Assembly: GCF_023507745.1 (NCBI RefSeq) | Contig: NZ_JALPZO010000052.1 | Span: 1-64,000, forward strand | Direction of reading: 5' to 3' | Length of the DNA stretch: 64,000 nt | DNA from: Vreelandella olivaria | GTDB lineage: Bacteria; Pseudomonadota; Gammaproteobacteria; Pseudomonadales; Halomonadaceae | Part shown: positions 62,905 to 64,000 of the stretch, piece after piece | How positions within the stretch are numbered: the first letter of the stretch is position 1 | Layout: each line of letters starts with the position of its first letter | The notes under the pieces: generated by a model | The model's input: only the letters and a program-made list of their open reading frames with translations | Told to the model about the DNA's origin: nothing | Database searches by the model: none | Made by a program: the position numbers and the translations under genes

Positions 62905-62994
62905 AGCTGAAGTTAAAAACAAAGAGTTAAAAACGACTTTACTAATTCCAGTGGTGCCTGTGTACCACGTCGACCGTGACATGGAGGATGTGTA

Positions 62995-64000
62995 ATGAGC
63001 GGTAATACTAAAAATACCACTACGGATGCTGGCATTCCGGTATCCAGCGATGAGCACGCGCTATCTGTCGGCCCTGATGGCCCGATTGTGATGCATGACC
63101 ACTATTTAATGGAGCAAATGGCGGCTTTTAATCGGGAGATGATTCCTGATCGCCAACCGCATGCTAAAGGTGGCGGTGCCTTTGGTCATTTTGAAGTGAC
63201 CCACGATGTAAGTAAGTACACGAAAGCCAAATTTCTTCAGCAGGGCGTCAGAACTGATGTGGTGATCCGTTTTTCAACCGTAGCGGGTGAGAGTGGCAGC
63301 CCTGATACATGGCGCGACCCTCGCGGTTTTGCGATTAAGTTTTACACGGAGGAAGGCAATTTTGACATGGTGGGCAACAATACCCCCGTGTTCTTCGTTC
63401 GTGACCCCATGAAGTTTCAACACTTTATCCATTCGCAAAAACGCCGCGCTGATAACGGCTTGCGCGATCATGATATGCAATGGGATTTCTGGACATTAGT
63501 GCCGGAGTCTGCACATCAAGTGACCTGGTTGATGGGGGATCGCGGTGTCCCTGCGACCTGGCGGCATATGAATGGTTATTCCAGCCATACCTATATGTGG
63601 GTTAACGCAGAGGGCGAACGGTTTTGGGTGAAATATCACTTTAAGACTGATCAGGGGATTAAGTGCATGACCCAGGAGCAGGCTGACCAGATGGCCGGTT
63701 CCGATGCTGATTATCATCGCCGGGATTTGTTCGAAGCGATCAAGCGGGGCGACTATCCCACCTGGACGCTACAAATGCAGATTATGCCTTTCGAAGACGC
63801 CAAGACGTATCGCATTAACCCCTTCGACTTAACTAAGGTGTGGCCCCATGATGACTATCCCTTGACTGAAGTGGGTAAACTGACCCTGAACCGAAATCCG
63901 ACTGACTTCCACAGTGAGATTGAGCAGGCGGCGTTTGAGCCTAACAATATGGTGCCGGGCACCGGGCTTTCTCCCGATAAAATGCTGTTGGCGCGCTCGA
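62995..64000 (+). CDS. Catalase (partial, runs off the window)
   Basis: The gene starts at ATG 62995 with GGAGG upstream and is open to the last base, about 335 codons of an expected 480 or more. The distal haem His is in [16 protein letters not shown], then [21 protein letters not shown] and the distal Asn in [12 protein letters not shown], with [23 protein letters not shown]. These are the hallmark of monofunctional haem catalases. It degrades hydrogen peroxide. The C-terminal proximal tyrosine region lies beyond the window. Confidence 0.95.
   Translation, partial: MSGNTKNTTTDAGIPVSSDEHALSVGPDGPIVMHDHYLMEQMAAFNREMIPDRQPHAKGGGAFGHFEVTHDVSKYTKAKFLQQGVRTDVVIRFSTVAGESGSPDTWRDPRGFAIKFYTEEGNFDMVGNNTPVFFVRDPMKFQHFIHSQKRRADNGLRDHDMQWDFWTLVPESAHQVTWLMGDRGVPATWRHMNGYSSHTYMWVNAEGERFWVKYHFKTDQGIKCMTQEQADQMAGSDADYHRRDLFEAIKRGDYPTWTLQMQIMPFEDAKTYRINPFDLTKVWPHDDYPLTEVGKLTLNRNPTDFHSEIEQAAFEPNNMVPGTGLSPDKMLLARS

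Noticed and set aside
1..64000. CRISPR arrays, tRNA, rRNA or a phage island
   Set aside because: No regular direct repeats, cloverleaf-like arms, or phage structural or integrase genes were seen by reading; a proper tRNA and repeat scan was not possible here.

Overview
The window reads as a chromosomal stretch of a moderately GC-rich gammaproteobacterium, most likely a Halomonas-type member of the Halomonadaceae. This is an inference from overall gene style: the Cys/Ssu/Mod transport cluster, an AcrAB-type efflux operon with TolC, LpxR and LpxL-like envelope enzymes, a GntP/GntK/GntR set, and acidic exported proteins. No rRNA, tRNA or CRISPR was seen. Coding density is high and genes use normal Shine-Dalgarno starts, several of them GTG.

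Region 1 (1-13.8 kb) is an oxyanion and organosulfur block read almost entirely leftward. It holds an ssuC-ssuB-ssuA-ssuD sulfonate operon, modA-modB-modC for molybdate with a short ModE regulator, sbp-cysT-cysW-cysA for sulfate, and a CysB-family regulator. A relic of a second SsuA-like gene lies between the ssu and mod operons. The left edge carries the tail of an IS110-type transposase.

Region 2 (13.9-26.4 kb) has envelope genes (DUF1090, two DUF4870 membrane proteins flanking an LpxL-type acyltransferase), a VOC protein, a methyltransferase and an MFS transporter. It then has a rightward acyl-CoA catabolic cluster: acyl-CoA dehydrogenase, an unusual SLC23-type transporter, acyl-CoA ligase, 3-hydroxyacyl-CoA dehydrogenase and enoyl-CoA hydratase. 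The ligase and dehydrogenase resemble the DmdB/DmdC type, so methylthiopropionate degradation is one possible reading.

Region 3 (26.4-43.5 kb) is mixed housekeeping and stress material. The gluconate genes are split into gntP and gntK-gntR 5 kb apart but are linked by near-identical palindromic operators. Others include GSTs, YaeQ, LpxR, a YgeA-like racemase, a MOSC protein, OsmC, a PRC-barrel protein, an L,D-transpeptidase, a FixL/FixJ-like two-component pair, a 2OG-Fe(II) oxygenase and two Nudix hydrolases.

Region 4 (43.5-52.8 kb) contains a cyanate operon, cynABDS, read leftward from a good sigma-54 promoter. It is divergent from cynF, a sigma-54 activator gene, with three 12-bp palindromes between them as candidate activator sites. 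A frameshifted fructosamine-kinase remnant abuts cynS. Next comes an AT-richer OmpR/EnvZ-type pair facing a decayed mipA/ompV gene.

Region 5 (52.9-64 kb) is a TolC-AcrA-AcrB type efflux operon. A TetR regulator gene 8 kb away shares an 18-bp operator-like motif with it. An NfeD/YqiJ-like membrane protein, two hydrolases and the start of a catalase gene follow. I did not find a wholly new system. The strongest new signals are the cyn control region, the shared AcrR-like and GntR-like operators, and four gene relics.
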